Made by a program: the position numbers and the translations under genes. Positions 1-7,266 of a DNA stretch of 13,962 nt are shown here, one piece after another. The stretch's first letter is position 1. Each line of letters begins with the position of its first letter. The stretch comes from Betaproteobacteria bacterium RIFCSPLOWO2_02_FULL_68_150 (GTDB taxonomy: Bacteria > Pseudomonadota > Gammaproteobacteria > Burkholderiales > SG8-39). Under the pieces are notes generated by a model that saw only the letters and a program-made list of their open reading frames with translations, did no database searches and had not been told where the DNA came from. The DNA lies in NCBI GenBank assembly GCA_001771975.1, contig MERE01000042.1:1-13962 (forward strand), in the 5' to 3' direction.

Positions 1-726
1 CCCCAGTTCCGGGTGCGCGTTGAGTCCGGTGCCGACCGCGGTGCCGCCGATGGCGAGCGCATGCAGTCCCGGCAGCACCGCGTCGATCGCGCGCCTCGCC
101 TCGCCGAGCTGCGCCGCGTAGCCGGAGAATTCCTGTCCGAGCGTCAGCGGCGTAGCGTCCTGCAGATGCGTGCGGCCGATCTTGACGATGCCGCCAAAGG
201 CATCGCGCTTGGCGGCGAGCGTCTGCTCCAGGCGCAGCAAGGCCGGCAGCACCCCGGCGCACAGCGCCTGCGCGGCGGCGACGTGCATCGCGGTAGGAAA
301 CACGTCGTTCGACGACTGGCCGAGGTTGACGTCGTCGTTCGGGTGCACGAGGCGCTCGGCGCCGCGCTCGCCGCCGAGGAGTTCCGAGGCGCGGTTGGCG
401 AGCACCTCGTTGACGTTCATGTTGCTCTGGGTGCCGGAGCCGGTCTGCCAGACTGAAAGCGGAAACGCATCGTCGTGCCGGCCCGCGAGCACCTCGTCGG
501 CCGCGCGCTGGATCGCTTCCGACTTGGGCCGCTCGAGCAACCCAAGGTCCGCATTGGCCTGCGCCGCGGCCCGCTTCACCAGCACCAGTGCACGGATCAC
601 CGCCAAGGGCATTCGAGCGCCGGCGCGGAAGTATCGCCGGCTGCGCTCGGTCTGCGCGCCCCAGAGCGACTCGGCCGGCACCTCGATCGGGCCGAAGGAA
701 TCGTACTCGGTGCGCGTGCCGCTCAT
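1..726 (-). CDS. fumC: Class II fumarate hydratase FumC, N-terminal 242 residues (truncated by window edge)
   Basis: This gene encodes the iron-independent fumarase of the TCA cycle, which hydrates fumarate to L-malate in the cytosol as a homotetramer. The frame runs from an ATG at 726 to the window edge, covering a little over half of a usual protein of about 460 residues. Visible family motifs are SGTQSNMN at residues 97-104, the HPNDDVN and GQSSND substrate-binding stretch at 128-141, and GRTHLQDA with the catalytic His at residue 187. The signature loop with the second catalytic serine lies outside the window. It follows the pirin gene on the same strand after a 48-nt gap, so the two may be co-transcribed. 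No strong Shine-Dalgarno precedes the ATG. Family assignment is secure. Argininosuccinate lyase and aspartase are relatives, but the SGTQSNMN and N-terminal sequence favour FumC. Confidence 0.95.
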   Translation of the reverse strand, partial: MSGTRTEYDSFGPIEVPAESLWGAQTERSRRYFRAGARMPLAVIRALVLVKRAAAQANADLGLLERPKSEAIQRAADEVLAGRHDDAFPLSVWQTGSGTQSNMNVNEVLANRASELLGGERGAERLVHPNDDVNLGQSSNDVFPTAMHVAAAQALCAGVLPALLRLEQTLAAKRDAFGGIVKIGRTHLQDATPLTLGQEFSGYAAQLGEARRAIDAVLPGLHALAIGGTAVGTGLNAHPELG

Positions 727-774
727 GCGGCGAGTCTACCGCTTTGCCCAGGCGCGGAGCGCACCGGATGGTTG

Positions 775-1470
775 CTAGGCAAGGTCGAAGAGCAGCACCT
801 CTGCGTTGGCTGCCTCGCCCATGTCGATCTGGGCGTCGCCGAGCTTCGCAGCGTCGCCCGTCCTCAGCAGATGGCCGTTCACGCACACGCTGCCGCGCGC
901 GACATGCACGTAGACCCGCCGGTCCGGCGCGGCGCGGTGCTGCACGTGTTCCGCGCCGTCGAGGAGCGCGGCGTAGACGCGCGCGTCCTGATGAATCGTG
1001 ACCGATCCCTGGGCGCCATCGGGCGAGGCGATGAGGCGCAGCCGCCCGCGCTTCTCGGCCGCGGCGTAATGCTTCTGCTCGTACGACGGCGCAATGCCGC
1101 GCACCGCGGGCTCGATCCAGATCTGCAGGAAATGGGTTTCGCGCGTCTGATCGTGATTGAACTCGCTGTGGGTGACGCCGCGGCCGGCGCTCATGCGCTG
1201 CACGTCGCCCGGAACGATGGTCGAGCCGTTGCCCATCGAATCGTGGTGCGCGAGCGCGCCCTCGAGCACATAACTGATGATCTCCATGTCGCGGTGGCCG
1301 TGCGTGCCGAAGCCCGTGCCGGGGGCGACGCGGTCCTCGTTGATCACGCGCAGCGCGCCATAGCCCATCTGCGCCGGATCGTGGTAATCGGCGAAGGAAA
1401 AGCTGTGGAACGACTTCAGCCAGCCGTGGTCGGCGTAGCCGCGTTCGCCGGCGCCCCGGATCTGGATCAT
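775..1470 (-). CDS. Pirin-family bicupin (YhhW-type, quercetin 2,3-dioxygenase-like)
   Basis: The 231-residue bicupin has the same length as E. coli YhhW. The pirin N-terminal cupin is complete. The four metal ligands of the family appear as the pair THGHRD (His57, His59) and the pair THSEFNH (His101, Glu103). The openings HGWLKSFHSFSFADY and GYGALRVINED are typical of YhhW-like pirins. YhhW and human pirin oxidise quercetin in vitro, but the physiological substrate is not established, so no pathway is assigned. The C-terminal cupin (about residues 135-231) lacks an obvious second metal site, as in relatives. It starts 7 nt after the thioredoxin stop codon and is probably co-transcribed with it, which suggests a stress- or redox-linked role by context only. 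Confidence 0.9.
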   Translation of the reverse strand: MIQIRGAGERGYADHGWLKSFHSFSFADYHDPAQMGYGALRVINEDRVAPGTGFGTHGHRDMEIISYVLEGALAHHDSMGNGSTIVPGDVQRMSAGRGVTHSEFNHDQTRETHFLQIWIEPAVRGIAPSYEQKHYAAAEKRGRLRLIASPDGAQGSVTIHQDARVYAALLDGAEHVQHRAAPDRRVYVHVARGSVCVNGHLLRTGDAAKLGDAQIDMGEAANAEVLLFDLA

Positions 1471-1477
1471 GCTGCGC

Positions 1478-1855
1478 TCAGTTGTTCGCCATGCCCGAGT
1501 GTTGTGCCGCGACTTCCTGATGCACCTTCGCCATGTCGAGCGACTTGGTCTGCGTCAGCACCTGCTCCAGCGCGGAGGCCGGCAACGCGCCGGCCTGCTG
1601 GAACAGCACCACCTGCTCGCGGAACACCATCAGCGTGGGAATCGAGCGGATCTGGAACGAGCCCGCCAGCGCTTGCTGCTCGTCGGTATTCACCTTGGCG
1701 AACACGACATCGGGGTGCGCGTCCGAGGCCTTTTCGAAGATCGGTGCAAAGCCGCGGCAGGGACCGCACCAGGGCGCCCAGAAATCCACGATCACGATCG
1801 GGTTATCCGAGATCGTCTTCTCGAAGTTGTCGTGCGTCAGTTCGACCGTGGCCAT
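1478..1855 (-). CDS. Thioredoxin-family protein with WCGPC active site
   Basis: This is a 125-residue cytosolic thioredoxin. The redox motif WCGPC places the cysteines at residues 30 and 33, and the cis-proline lies in RSIPT at residue 73. VIVDFWAPWCGPC and the VNTDEQ/IPTLMVF strands fit the canonical fold. Some 15 residues trail the usual thioredoxin C-terminus and end HSGMANN. I chose the ATG at 1855 because AAAGGA sits 6 nt upstream and the protein then begins with a normal thioredoxin N-terminus; an ATG further upstream would add a 32-residue stretch lying over the promoter. There is no signal peptide. It probably serves as a general disulfide reductase, although the target is unknown. 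It is not TrxC, because no N-terminal zinc motif is present. It leads the thioredoxin-pirin-fumC run. Confidence 0.93.
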   Translation of the reverse strand: MATVELTHDNFEKTISDNPIVIVDFWAPWCGPCRGFAPIFEKASDAHPDVVFAKVNTDEQQALAGSFQIRSIPTLMVFREQVVLFQQAGALPASALEQVLTQTKSLDMAKVHQEVAAQHSGMANN

Positions 1856-1884
1856 GAGGCATCCTTTCGCTCGCGAAGCGTGAG

Positions 1885-1914
1885 TGTATATTGGGCTGGC
1901 GGATTCCGTTTCAA
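1885..1914 (-). promoter_or_regulatory. Candidate sigma-70 promoter for the thioredoxin gene
   Basis: On the minus strand TTGAAA (plus 1909-1914) and TATACA (plus 1885-1890) are separated by 18 nt. They lie about 30 nt upstream of the thioredoxin ATG, within the 65-nt divergent gap shared with gluQ. The -35 matches the consensus at 5 of 6 bases and the -10 at 4 of 6. This is an inference from sequence pattern only. Confidence 0.45.
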
Positions 1915-1920
1915 CCTCGC

Positions 1921-2787
1921 ATGGCGTACATCGGCCGTTTTGCACCCTCACCCACCGGAGCGTTGCATTTCGGCTCTCTCGTCGCAGCGCTCGCCAGTTG
2001 GCTCGATGCGCGCGCGGCAGGCGGCACCTGGCAGCTGCGCATGGAAGATCTCGACCGGCTGCGCGAACGCCGTGGCGCGGCCGCCACGATCCTGCGCCAG
2101 CTCGAGGCGGCGGGGCTCGAGTGGGACGGACCCGTCATCTATCAGAGCGCGCGCGCGGCGCGCTACGACCATGCGCTCGAGCAGCTGCAACGCGCCGGCC
2201 TGACCTACGCTTGCGGCTGCACGCGTCGCGAGATGGCCGACTCGTCGCTCGCGATCGACGGCGCGCGCATCTACCCCGGAAGCTGCCGCAACGGACTGGC
2301 GCCCGGCCGTCCGGCGCGCGCGCTGCGCTTGCGCGTGCCGGCGGATCCGATCCGTTTCGACGACCGGCTGCAGGGCGAGATCGCGCAATCGGTCGCTCGC
2401 GAAGTGGGCGATTTCGTGCTGCTGCGCGCGGACGGTGCGTACGCCTACCAGCTGGCGGTGGTGGTGGACGACGCCGCGCAGGGCGTCACCGACGTCGTGC
2501 GCGGTGCCGATCTGCTCGACTCGACTCCGCGCCAGATCCTGCTGCAGCGGCTGCTGGGGCTGCCCACCCCGCGCTACCTGCACCTGCCGGTGGCGCTCGA
2601 TGCGGTGGGGGAAAAACTCGCCAAGCACAGCGGCGCCGCGAGCGCAGGCGCGGGCGAGCTTGCGCGCGCGCTGCGCTTTCTCGGGCATCAACCGCCCGAC
2701 GAGCTACCGGTGCGCGAGCTGCTGGCCTGGGCGAAGGCGCATTGGGACATCCGGCGCATCCCGCGCCGGCGCACGATGCAGTGCTAG
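1921..2787 (+). CDS. gluQ: Glutamyl-Q tRNA(Asp) synthetase
   Basis: GluQ-RS is a truncated glutamyl-tRNA synthetase paralogue. It activates glutamate without tRNA and attaches it to queuosine at position 34 of tRNA-Asp. The protein is 288 residues, the usual size, and has the catalytic domain but no anticodon-binding domain. The HIGH-like motif is in APSPTGALHFGSL (residues 8-20). The family zinc site is visible as Cys98-x-Cys100, Tyr118 and Cys122. The degenerate KMSKS-equivalent is KLAKHS at 232-237. The ATG at 1921 gives the family N-terminus MAYIGRFAPSPTG; a TTG 30 nt upstream would add unconserved residues, so I rejected it. No good Shine-Dalgarno is seen. The gene is divergent from the thioredoxin gene and convergent with the transporter, with the hairpin at 2793-2857 between them. 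Confidence 0.96.
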   Translation: MAYIGRFAPSPTGALHFGSLVAALASWLDARAAGGTWQLRMEDLDRLRERRGAAATILRQLEAAGLEWDGPVIYQSARAARYDHALEQLQRAGLTYACGCTRREMADSSLAIDGARIYPGSCRNGLAPGRPARALRLRVPADPIRFDDRLQGEIAQSVAREVGDFVLLRADGAYAYQLAVVVDDAAQGVTDVVRGADLLDSTPRQILLQRLLGLPTPRYLHLPVALDAVGEKLAKHSGAASAGAGELARALRFLGHQPPDELPVRELLAWAKAHWDIRRIPRRRTMQC

Positions 2788-2792
2788 CGCTG

Positions 2793-2857
2793 GATTGGGG
2801 TCCTCATCTCTGCCGACTTGCGGAACCCGCAAGTCGGCAGAAGGGGAAACACCAATC
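2793..2857. repeat. Long inverted repeat (perfect 15-bp stem plus outer arms) between convergent genes
   Basis: The inner hairpin pairs 2809-2823 with 2827-2841, a perfect 15-bp stem with a 3-nt loop (AAC). A second, outer pair matches 2793-2801 (GATTGGGGT) to 2849-2857 (ACACCAATC) at 8 of 9 positions, enclosing a small internal loop. It sits between the gluQ stop at 2787 and the stop of the minus-strand transporter at 2875. Neither side carries a U-tract. If it acts as a bidirectional terminator it is not a classic intrinsic one. It could instead be a small palindromic mobile repeat. Confidence 0.7.
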
Positions 2858-2874
2858 TACGCCCGCGCAACTTG

Positions 2875-3768
2875 TCAGGCACGCCGCGGCACGACCACCG
2901 TCCCGAGCGCACCGAGGATCAGCAGCATGGCGCCGTACTCCTGCCAGCTGGGCCGCTCGCCGAGGACGAGCATCCCGGAGATCACGCCCACCACCGGGAT
3001 CACGAGCATGCTGAGCGAAAACACCGTCACCGACACCGATGTCGCGATCTTGATCCACGCCCAGTGCGCCCAGGCGAAGGCGATGAACACGTTGTACGCT
3101 ACGCTGAGCCAGGCCTCGGTGCTGACGCGCGGATGCGAGCCCAGGTCGGTGAACAGCGCCCCCACGTAGATCGGCACGCCGCCGATCAGCATGATCCACG
3201 CCGTGTACACGCTGGCCGGCACCGACAGCGGAAATTTCTTCTGCAGGATGGTGCCGATCGCCCAGGTGCAGGCGGCGCCGAGCACCAGCAGAGTTCCGAC
3301 CGGCGCGGCCTTCAGGTTCGCGACCTCTTCGACGAGTAACAGCACCAGGCCGCCCAAGCCGAGTGCGAGGCCGAACAGCTTGCGCGCGTCCATGCGCTCG
3401 CCCAGCAGCCAAACCGAGAGCGGCACCGCCCACACCGGCATGGTGTAGGCGATGATCGCCGCGCGCCCCGAGGGAATCATCGACACCCCGTATGCGATCA
3501 GGATGTTCCAGCTCGTGATGTTGACGAGCGCGAGCAGGGCGAGGCGCGGCCATTCGGCGCGCGGTACCGCAAGGCGCATGCGGCCGGCGCGCAGCACGCC
3601 GAAGAGCACCGCCGCGCCGCCGCCCAGGCACAGGCTGCGAAACGCCCACGGCGAGATTTCGGCCAAGGCGACCTTCAATGCGGTCCAGTTGACACCCCAG
3701 GCGAGGGTCAGGCCGGCGAGGATCCACCACAGCCGGCGCGGCAGCTGCTCCTGTCCGGCGTCGCTCAT
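2875..3768 (-). CDS. DMT-superfamily (EamA) transporter
   Basis: This is a 297-residue inner-membrane protein with two EamA repeats (about residues 13-147 and 156-294) and roughly ten hydrophobic helices. Recognisable repeat endings are VPLSVWLLGERMDARKLFGL near 115-134 and VVGVISGMLVLGERP near 259-272, the conserved LGE pattern at the end of each half. DMT/EamA carriers move amino acids, nucleotide sugars or other small metabolites, and direction and substrate cannot be read from sequence. The ATG at 3768 overlaps the stop of the upstream fusion gene by 4 nt (ATGA), and no Shine-Dalgarno is seen, so translation is probably coupled. A longer in-frame upstream reading would overlap that gene and lacks membrane character. 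As the last gene of the mutase operon it may import the substrate or export a product of that pathway; this is inference from context. Confidence 0.9.
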   Translation of the reverse strand: MSDAGQEQLPRRLWWILAGLTLAWGVNWTALKVALAEISPWAFRSLCLGGGAAVLFGVLRAGRMRLAVPRAEWPRLALLALVNITSWNILIAYGVSMIPSGRAAIIAYTMPVWAVPLSVWLLGERMDARKLFGLALGLGGLVLLLVEEVANLKAAPVGTLLVLGAACTWAIGTILQKKFPLSVPASVYTAWIMLIGGVPIYVGALFTDLGSHPRVSTEAWLSVAYNVFIAFAWAHWAWIKIATSVSVTVFSLSMLVIPVVGVISGMLVLGERPSWQEYGAMLLILGALGTVVVPRRA

Positions 3769-5588
3769 GCGGCGGCGAGCTGTTCGCGCAGCGCCGCCGC
3801 GTGCACTTCCGGATAGACCATGCCGAATTTCTCGCCCAGCAGCAGCTGCAGGTAGGCCACGTCCGAGTTGTGCAGCTGCGGATGCAGGTAAAAGCGCGGC
3901 AGCAGGCGCGCCGTGAGCCAGTGCCGCCCCGAGCGTTCCTGCTCGGCGTCGGGAAACAGCGTCAGGTTGAAGCTCCACATCCCGAGCCGCGCGTAGGCCG
4001 CACAGATACGCGCGAGCGTCTGCGCAAATGTGTCGATCCCGGCGTCGCCGCATTCACCGAGCGTGGCGCGCCCGGCGAAGCGCGCCTCGGCATCGCCCAG
4101 CATGCCGAGCGGACAGAACGGCACCGACCAGGCCACCGCGCCCTCGTCGAGCACCGCGCGCTCGCCGCGCTCGCGCTCGGCGGCGGCGAGTGCCTGCGCG
4201 TACGGCAGGCCGTGGCGCTCGAGAAAGCGCGATTCGGCTGCGAGCTCGCGGCGCAGCGCGTTGCCCGGCGCGTCGGTCACGATCACCTGCAGGTGCGGAT
4301 GCACCTGGGAGGCGCCGGCGGGCGGCATGTAGTTCCAGGTCACGATGCCCCAGCTGCGTGCCCCCGGCAGGGTGGGTGCGGCACGCGCGATGAAATCGCG
4401 CGCCAGCTTGAGCGCGTCGGCGATCATGGCCGCGGGCAGCGCGTGCATCGGCAGGAAATGCGCGCGCGACATGACGATGATCCCCGACACGTCGTCGTAC
4501 GGAAACAGGTTCGGGAACAGCAGCGCCTCGCCGCGTGCCAGGCGCCCCCCCGGCACCAGCGCATCGGGAAAGCGGGGCGTGACGGCTGCGATGCGCTGCG
4601 GGCAGAACGGGCAGGATTCCTGCGTACCTGCGGCGAGCGCGCTCAGGTCCGGCAGCTTGCGCGCCGGAAATGCAAAGTGGCAGATGCGCGCGGTATCGCC
4701 CGTGAGCGGATCCTCGCGCAGCTCGCTTTCGATCTCCACCAGCTCGAACGCCTTGCGCGGATCGTGCAGGCGGGCGCGTTTCTTCACGACCCGGAACTGG
4801 ATCCGCGGCTCGCCCGGCGCGCCCGCCGGGCGCGGCGGCGTCGCCTGCGCGTGCTGCTCGATCGCCTCGAGCAGCGCCGCGACGCCCAGGCCGGCGGTCG
4901 CCACGCTGCGCAACACCGGCGGCCGCCACGCGCCGTGCGGCGGATTCCTGAGCGCGAGCATGGCGAGCAGCTCGCGCTCCGTGCTGTCGGCATTCGGCAG
5001 GTCCGCCTTGTTGACGACGAAGATGTCGGCGATCTCGAGCACGCCGGCCTTGATCGCCTGCACCTCGTCGCCCATGCCGGGCGGGCAGACCAGCACCTTG
5101 GTGTGCGCGACCGCCGCGATCTCGACCTCGGACTGGCCGGCGCCTACGGTTTCCACGATCACGGTATCGAAGCGCGCCGCGTCGAGCACATCGATCACCT
5201 GGCGCGCGGTGCGCGACAGGCCGCCGAGATGGCCGCGCGCGGCGAGCGAGCGGATGAACACGCGCGCGTCGGTCTGGTGCTCGGCCATGCGGATGCGATC
5301 GCCCAGCACCGCGCCGCCGCTGATCGGGCTGGAAGGATCGACCGCGACGACAGCGACGCGCCGATCGCGTGCCAGCAGCTCCTTGATGAGCGCGTTCACC
5401 AAGGTCGATTTGCCTGCGCCCGGCGGCCCCGTGATTCCAACCACGCGCGCATGGCCGGTGCGGCCGGTGACCGCGGCGCGCACCGCCGCGGCCTGCGCCG
5501 TCTGGTTCTCGACCGCGGAAATGGCGCGCGCAATCGCGCGCCGGTCCCCGGCGGCGATGCGCTCTGCCCATTGCGACGCTGCGATCAC
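3765..5588 (-). CDS. Fusion protein: MeaB/ArgK-type G3E GTPase + GalT/HIT-superfamily nucleotidyltransferase-like domain
   Basis: The frame is uninterrupted for 607 residues and has two domains. Residues about 1-245 are a MeaB-type GTPase, the chaperone that loads and protects B12-dependent acyl-CoA mutases. It shows Walker A GPPGAGKST (54-62), VDPSSPISGGAVLGDRIRM (83-101), ETVGAGQSE (146-154) and NKAD (193-196). Residues about 265-607 resemble galactose-1-phosphate uridylyltransferase. They show CPFC (Cys326, Cys329) matching the GalT zinc CxxC, His377 as a possible third ligand, WNYMPPAGAS before the catalytic HPHLQ (430-434), and a C-terminal LLPRFYLHPQL stretch. The long C-terminal dimerisation arm of ordinary MeaB (about 330 residues) is absent. 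The start is GTG at 5588, 1 nt after the mutase stop, so translation is probably coupled. A chaperone role for the mutase is likely. The nucleotidyl substrate of the second domain is unknown, and no other galactose genes are nearby. Confidence 0.88.
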   Translation of the reverse strand: MIAASQWAERIAAGDRRAIARAISAVENQTAQAAAVRAAVTGRTGHARVVGITGPPGAGKSTLVNALIKELLARDRRVAVVAVDPSSPISGGAVLGDRIRMAEHQTDARVFIRSLAARGHLGGLSRTARQVIDVLDAARFDTVIVETVGAGQSEVEIAAVAHTKVLVCPPGMGDEVQAIKAGVLEIADIFVVNKADLPNADSTERELLAMLALRNPPHGAWRPPVLRSVATAGLGVAALLEAIEQHAQATPPRPAGAPGEPRIQFRVVKKRARLHDPRKAFELVEIESELREDPLTGDTARICHFAFPARKLPDLSALAAGTQESCPFCPQRIAAVTPRFPDALVPGGRLARGEALLFPNLFPYDDVSGIIVMSRAHFLPMHALPAAMIADALKLARDFIARAAPTLPGARSWGIVTWNYMPPAGASQVHPHLQVIVTDAPGNALRRELAAESRFLERHGLPYAQALAAAERERGERAVLDEGAVAWSVPFCPLGMLGDAEARFAGRATLGECGDAGIDTFAQTLARICAAYARLGMWSFNLTLFPDAEQERSGRHWLTARLLPRFYLHPQLHNSDVAYLQLLLGEKFGMVYPEVHAAALREQLAAA

Positions 5589-5589
5589 C

Positions 5590-7266
5590 TCAGAGCGTCG
5601 TCAGCGGCTGCCCGAAACCGAGCTCGCGCCGGAGCACGGCGCAGACTTCGCCGTGGGTCGCGCCCGCCTCGACCGCGGCCACCACGGCCGCGAACAGGTC
5701 GTCGCGTCCCTGCGCTGCGCGTGCCAGCTCGCCAAGCGCGTTCGCGACCGAGGCCTGCGAGCGCCGCGCCTTGAACTCGGCCAGCCGCGCGAGCTGCGCC
5801 GCGATCCGGCGCCGGTCGGGGTATTCGAGCGGGCGGTAGGCAGCCGGATCCTCGTCGACCCGGTACGCGTTCACGCCGACGACGGTTTGCCGGCCGCTCT
5901 CCACCGCGTCCTGGAAGGCGCGTGCCGAGGCACCGATCATGTGCTGCACCAGGCCCTGCTCGACCGCCGCGTACATGCCGCCCGCGGCATCGACCCGCTC
6001 GATGAGCGCCATGATGCGGCTCTCCATCTCGTCGGTGAGCGCCTCTACGTAATAGGAGCCGCCCAGCGGGTCGATCACGTCGACGAGGTGCGCCTCCTCG
6101 CGCAGGACGTTCTGCGTCGCCACCGCGATGCGCGCCGCCTCGTGCGTGGGCGTGGACAACACTTCGTCGTAGGCGTCGGTGTGCAGCGACTGCAGGCCGC
6201 CGAAGATTCCCGCGATCGCCTGCGCGGTGACGCGCGCGATGTTGTTGAGCGGCTGCTGGCGCGTCAGATCCACGCCCGAGGTCTGGGCGTGAAATTTGAA
6301 GCGCCACGACCGGGGATCGCGCGCCCCCAGCCGGCCGCGGGCGAGCCGCGCCCAGATGCGCCGCCCGGCGCGGAACTTGGCGACCTCCTCGAAGAAGCTG
6401 ATCGAAATGTCGAAGAAGAAGGTGAAGCGCGGCAGGAAAACGTCCGGATCCATGCCGTGCGCAATGCAGTCTTCGGCATACTGCAGCGCCGAGCACAGGG
6501 TGAACGCCATTGCCTCCGCGGGCGTGGCGCCTGCCTGCTGCATGTGCTGTCCGACCACCGAGAGCGGATTCCAGCCCGGCAGCTCGCGGTTGGCGAATGC
6601 GATGTGATCCACCACGATGCGCCGCGCACCGGCGAGCGCGATGCGGAAAAACATGTGGTTGGCGACGAAATGCGAGATGCAATCGCTCTGGTTGGAGGTG
6701 CCGGTGAGGCGCGGCCAGGGGACACCGCGCCGCCGCGCCACCGCGAGCAGCATCGCGAGCAGGGTGAACGGCGACGGATCGTTCATGGCGCAGGAGATGC
6801 GCTCGAGCGGCACGCCCTCCAGCGCCCGCTCCATGTCCTCCACCGTGTTGACCACGGTGCCGCAGGTGCCGAGGAGCTCCGCGTCGACCTCGTCGGCGTC
6901 ATAGCCGCGAAACACCGAATTGCACGGAATGAGCGAAAGCGCCGTGGCGCCGTGCGCCAGCAGGTCCTTCAGGCGCGCGTTGTAATCCTCCGGCGCGCCC
7001 AGCCCGACCAGCTGGCGCTGCGTCCACGAACGGCCGCGGTGCATCGAGGCGTAAATGCCGCGCGTATAAGGGTAGGCGCCCGGAAATCCGAGCGCCTCCG
7101 CGTAGCGGCTGCCGTTGCCGTCGCGCGGCGTGTAAAGCGGCCTGATCTCGATGCCGGAGCGGTTGGCGACGCGCTTGGGCGTGCCGGCGCCGGCGGCAAA
7201 AGCCCGCGCCCAGCGCGACTCGCCCTCGGCAAGATCGTCTTGCGGCAGAGGAACGGGCTCGTTCAT
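5590..7266 (-). CDS. B12-dependent acyl-CoA mutase, large (catalytic) subunit, substrate unknown
   Basis: The 558-residue TIM-barrel subunit of the methylmalonyl-CoA mutase family lacks the B12 domain, as in isobutyryl-CoA (IcmA) and 2-hydroxyisobutyryl-CoA (HcmA) mutases. Family landmarks are YPYTRGIYASM (65-75), RGYDAD (120-125), GQHMQQAGAT (239-248), RFTFFF (280-285), FHAQTSGVDLT (325-335), QQPLNNIAR (337-345) and DPLGGSYYVE (399-408). Residues matching CoA contacts of the Propionibacterium enzyme remain (Arg79, Thr82, Arg84, Ser111, Arg280), as does His241, the equivalent of His244. The acyl pocket differs: Leu86 replaces Tyr89, no Arg or Gln aligns with Arg207 (nearest Asn203), Gln240 replaces Tyr243, and IPCNS replaces the usual AFDLP-type stretch. 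The ATG at 7266 overlaps the small-subunit stop by 4 nt and has AGGGAG upstream. A true methylmalonyl-CoA mutase is unlikely. The alignment was made from memory. Confidence 0.93.
   Translation of the reverse strand: MNEPVPLPQDDLAEGESRWARAFAAGAGTPKRVANRSGIEIRPLYTPRDGNGSRYAEALGFPGAYPYTRGIYASMHRGRSWTQRQLVGLGAPEDYNARLKDLLAHGATALSLIPCNSVFRGYDADEVDAELLGTCGTVVNTVEDMERALEGVPLERISCAMNDPSPFTLLAMLLAVARRRGVPWPRLTGTSNQSDCISHFVANHMFFRIALAGARRIVVDHIAFANRELPGWNPLSVVGQHMQQAGATPAEAMAFTLCSALQYAEDCIAHGMDPDVFLPRFTFFFDISISFFEEVAKFRAGRRIWARLARGRLGARDPRSWRFKFHAQTSGVDLTRQQPLNNIARVTAQAIAGIFGGLQSLHTDAYDEVLSTPTHEAARIAVATQNVLREEAHLVDVIDPLGGSYYVEALTDEMESRIMALIERVDAAGGMYAAVEQGLVQHMIGASARAFQDAVESGRQTVVGVNAYRVDEDPAAYRPLEYPDRRRIAAQLARLAEFKARRSQASVANALGELARAAQGRDDLFAAVVAAVEAGATHGEVCAVLRRELGFGQPLTTL

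Noticed and set aside
1856..1951. N-terminal extension of the thioredoxin to an ATG at 1951
   Set aside because: The extension overlaps the gluQ start and the candidate promoter, has no thioredoxin similarity, and the internal ATG at 1855 has a good ribosome-binding site.
3765..5588. The GTPase-GalT fusion as a frameshift or chimeric artefact
   Set aside because: The frame is continuous, the linker composition is natural, both domains keep their catalytic residues, and both ends mesh with neighbouring genes by a 1-nt gap and a 4-nt overlap. An assembly error cannot be fully excluded without relatives.
3801..5774. A 657-codon plus-strand frame antisense to the GTPase-GalT fusion
   Set aside because: Arg/His-rich shadow translation with no family motif; the minus strand has full catalytic motifs in both domains.
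5590..7266. Naming the mutase as methylmalonyl-CoA mutase
   Set aside because: The Tyr89/Arg207 pair that binds the methylmalonyl carboxylate is replaced and the protein is a two-subunit type, so a substrate-specific name would be unsupported.
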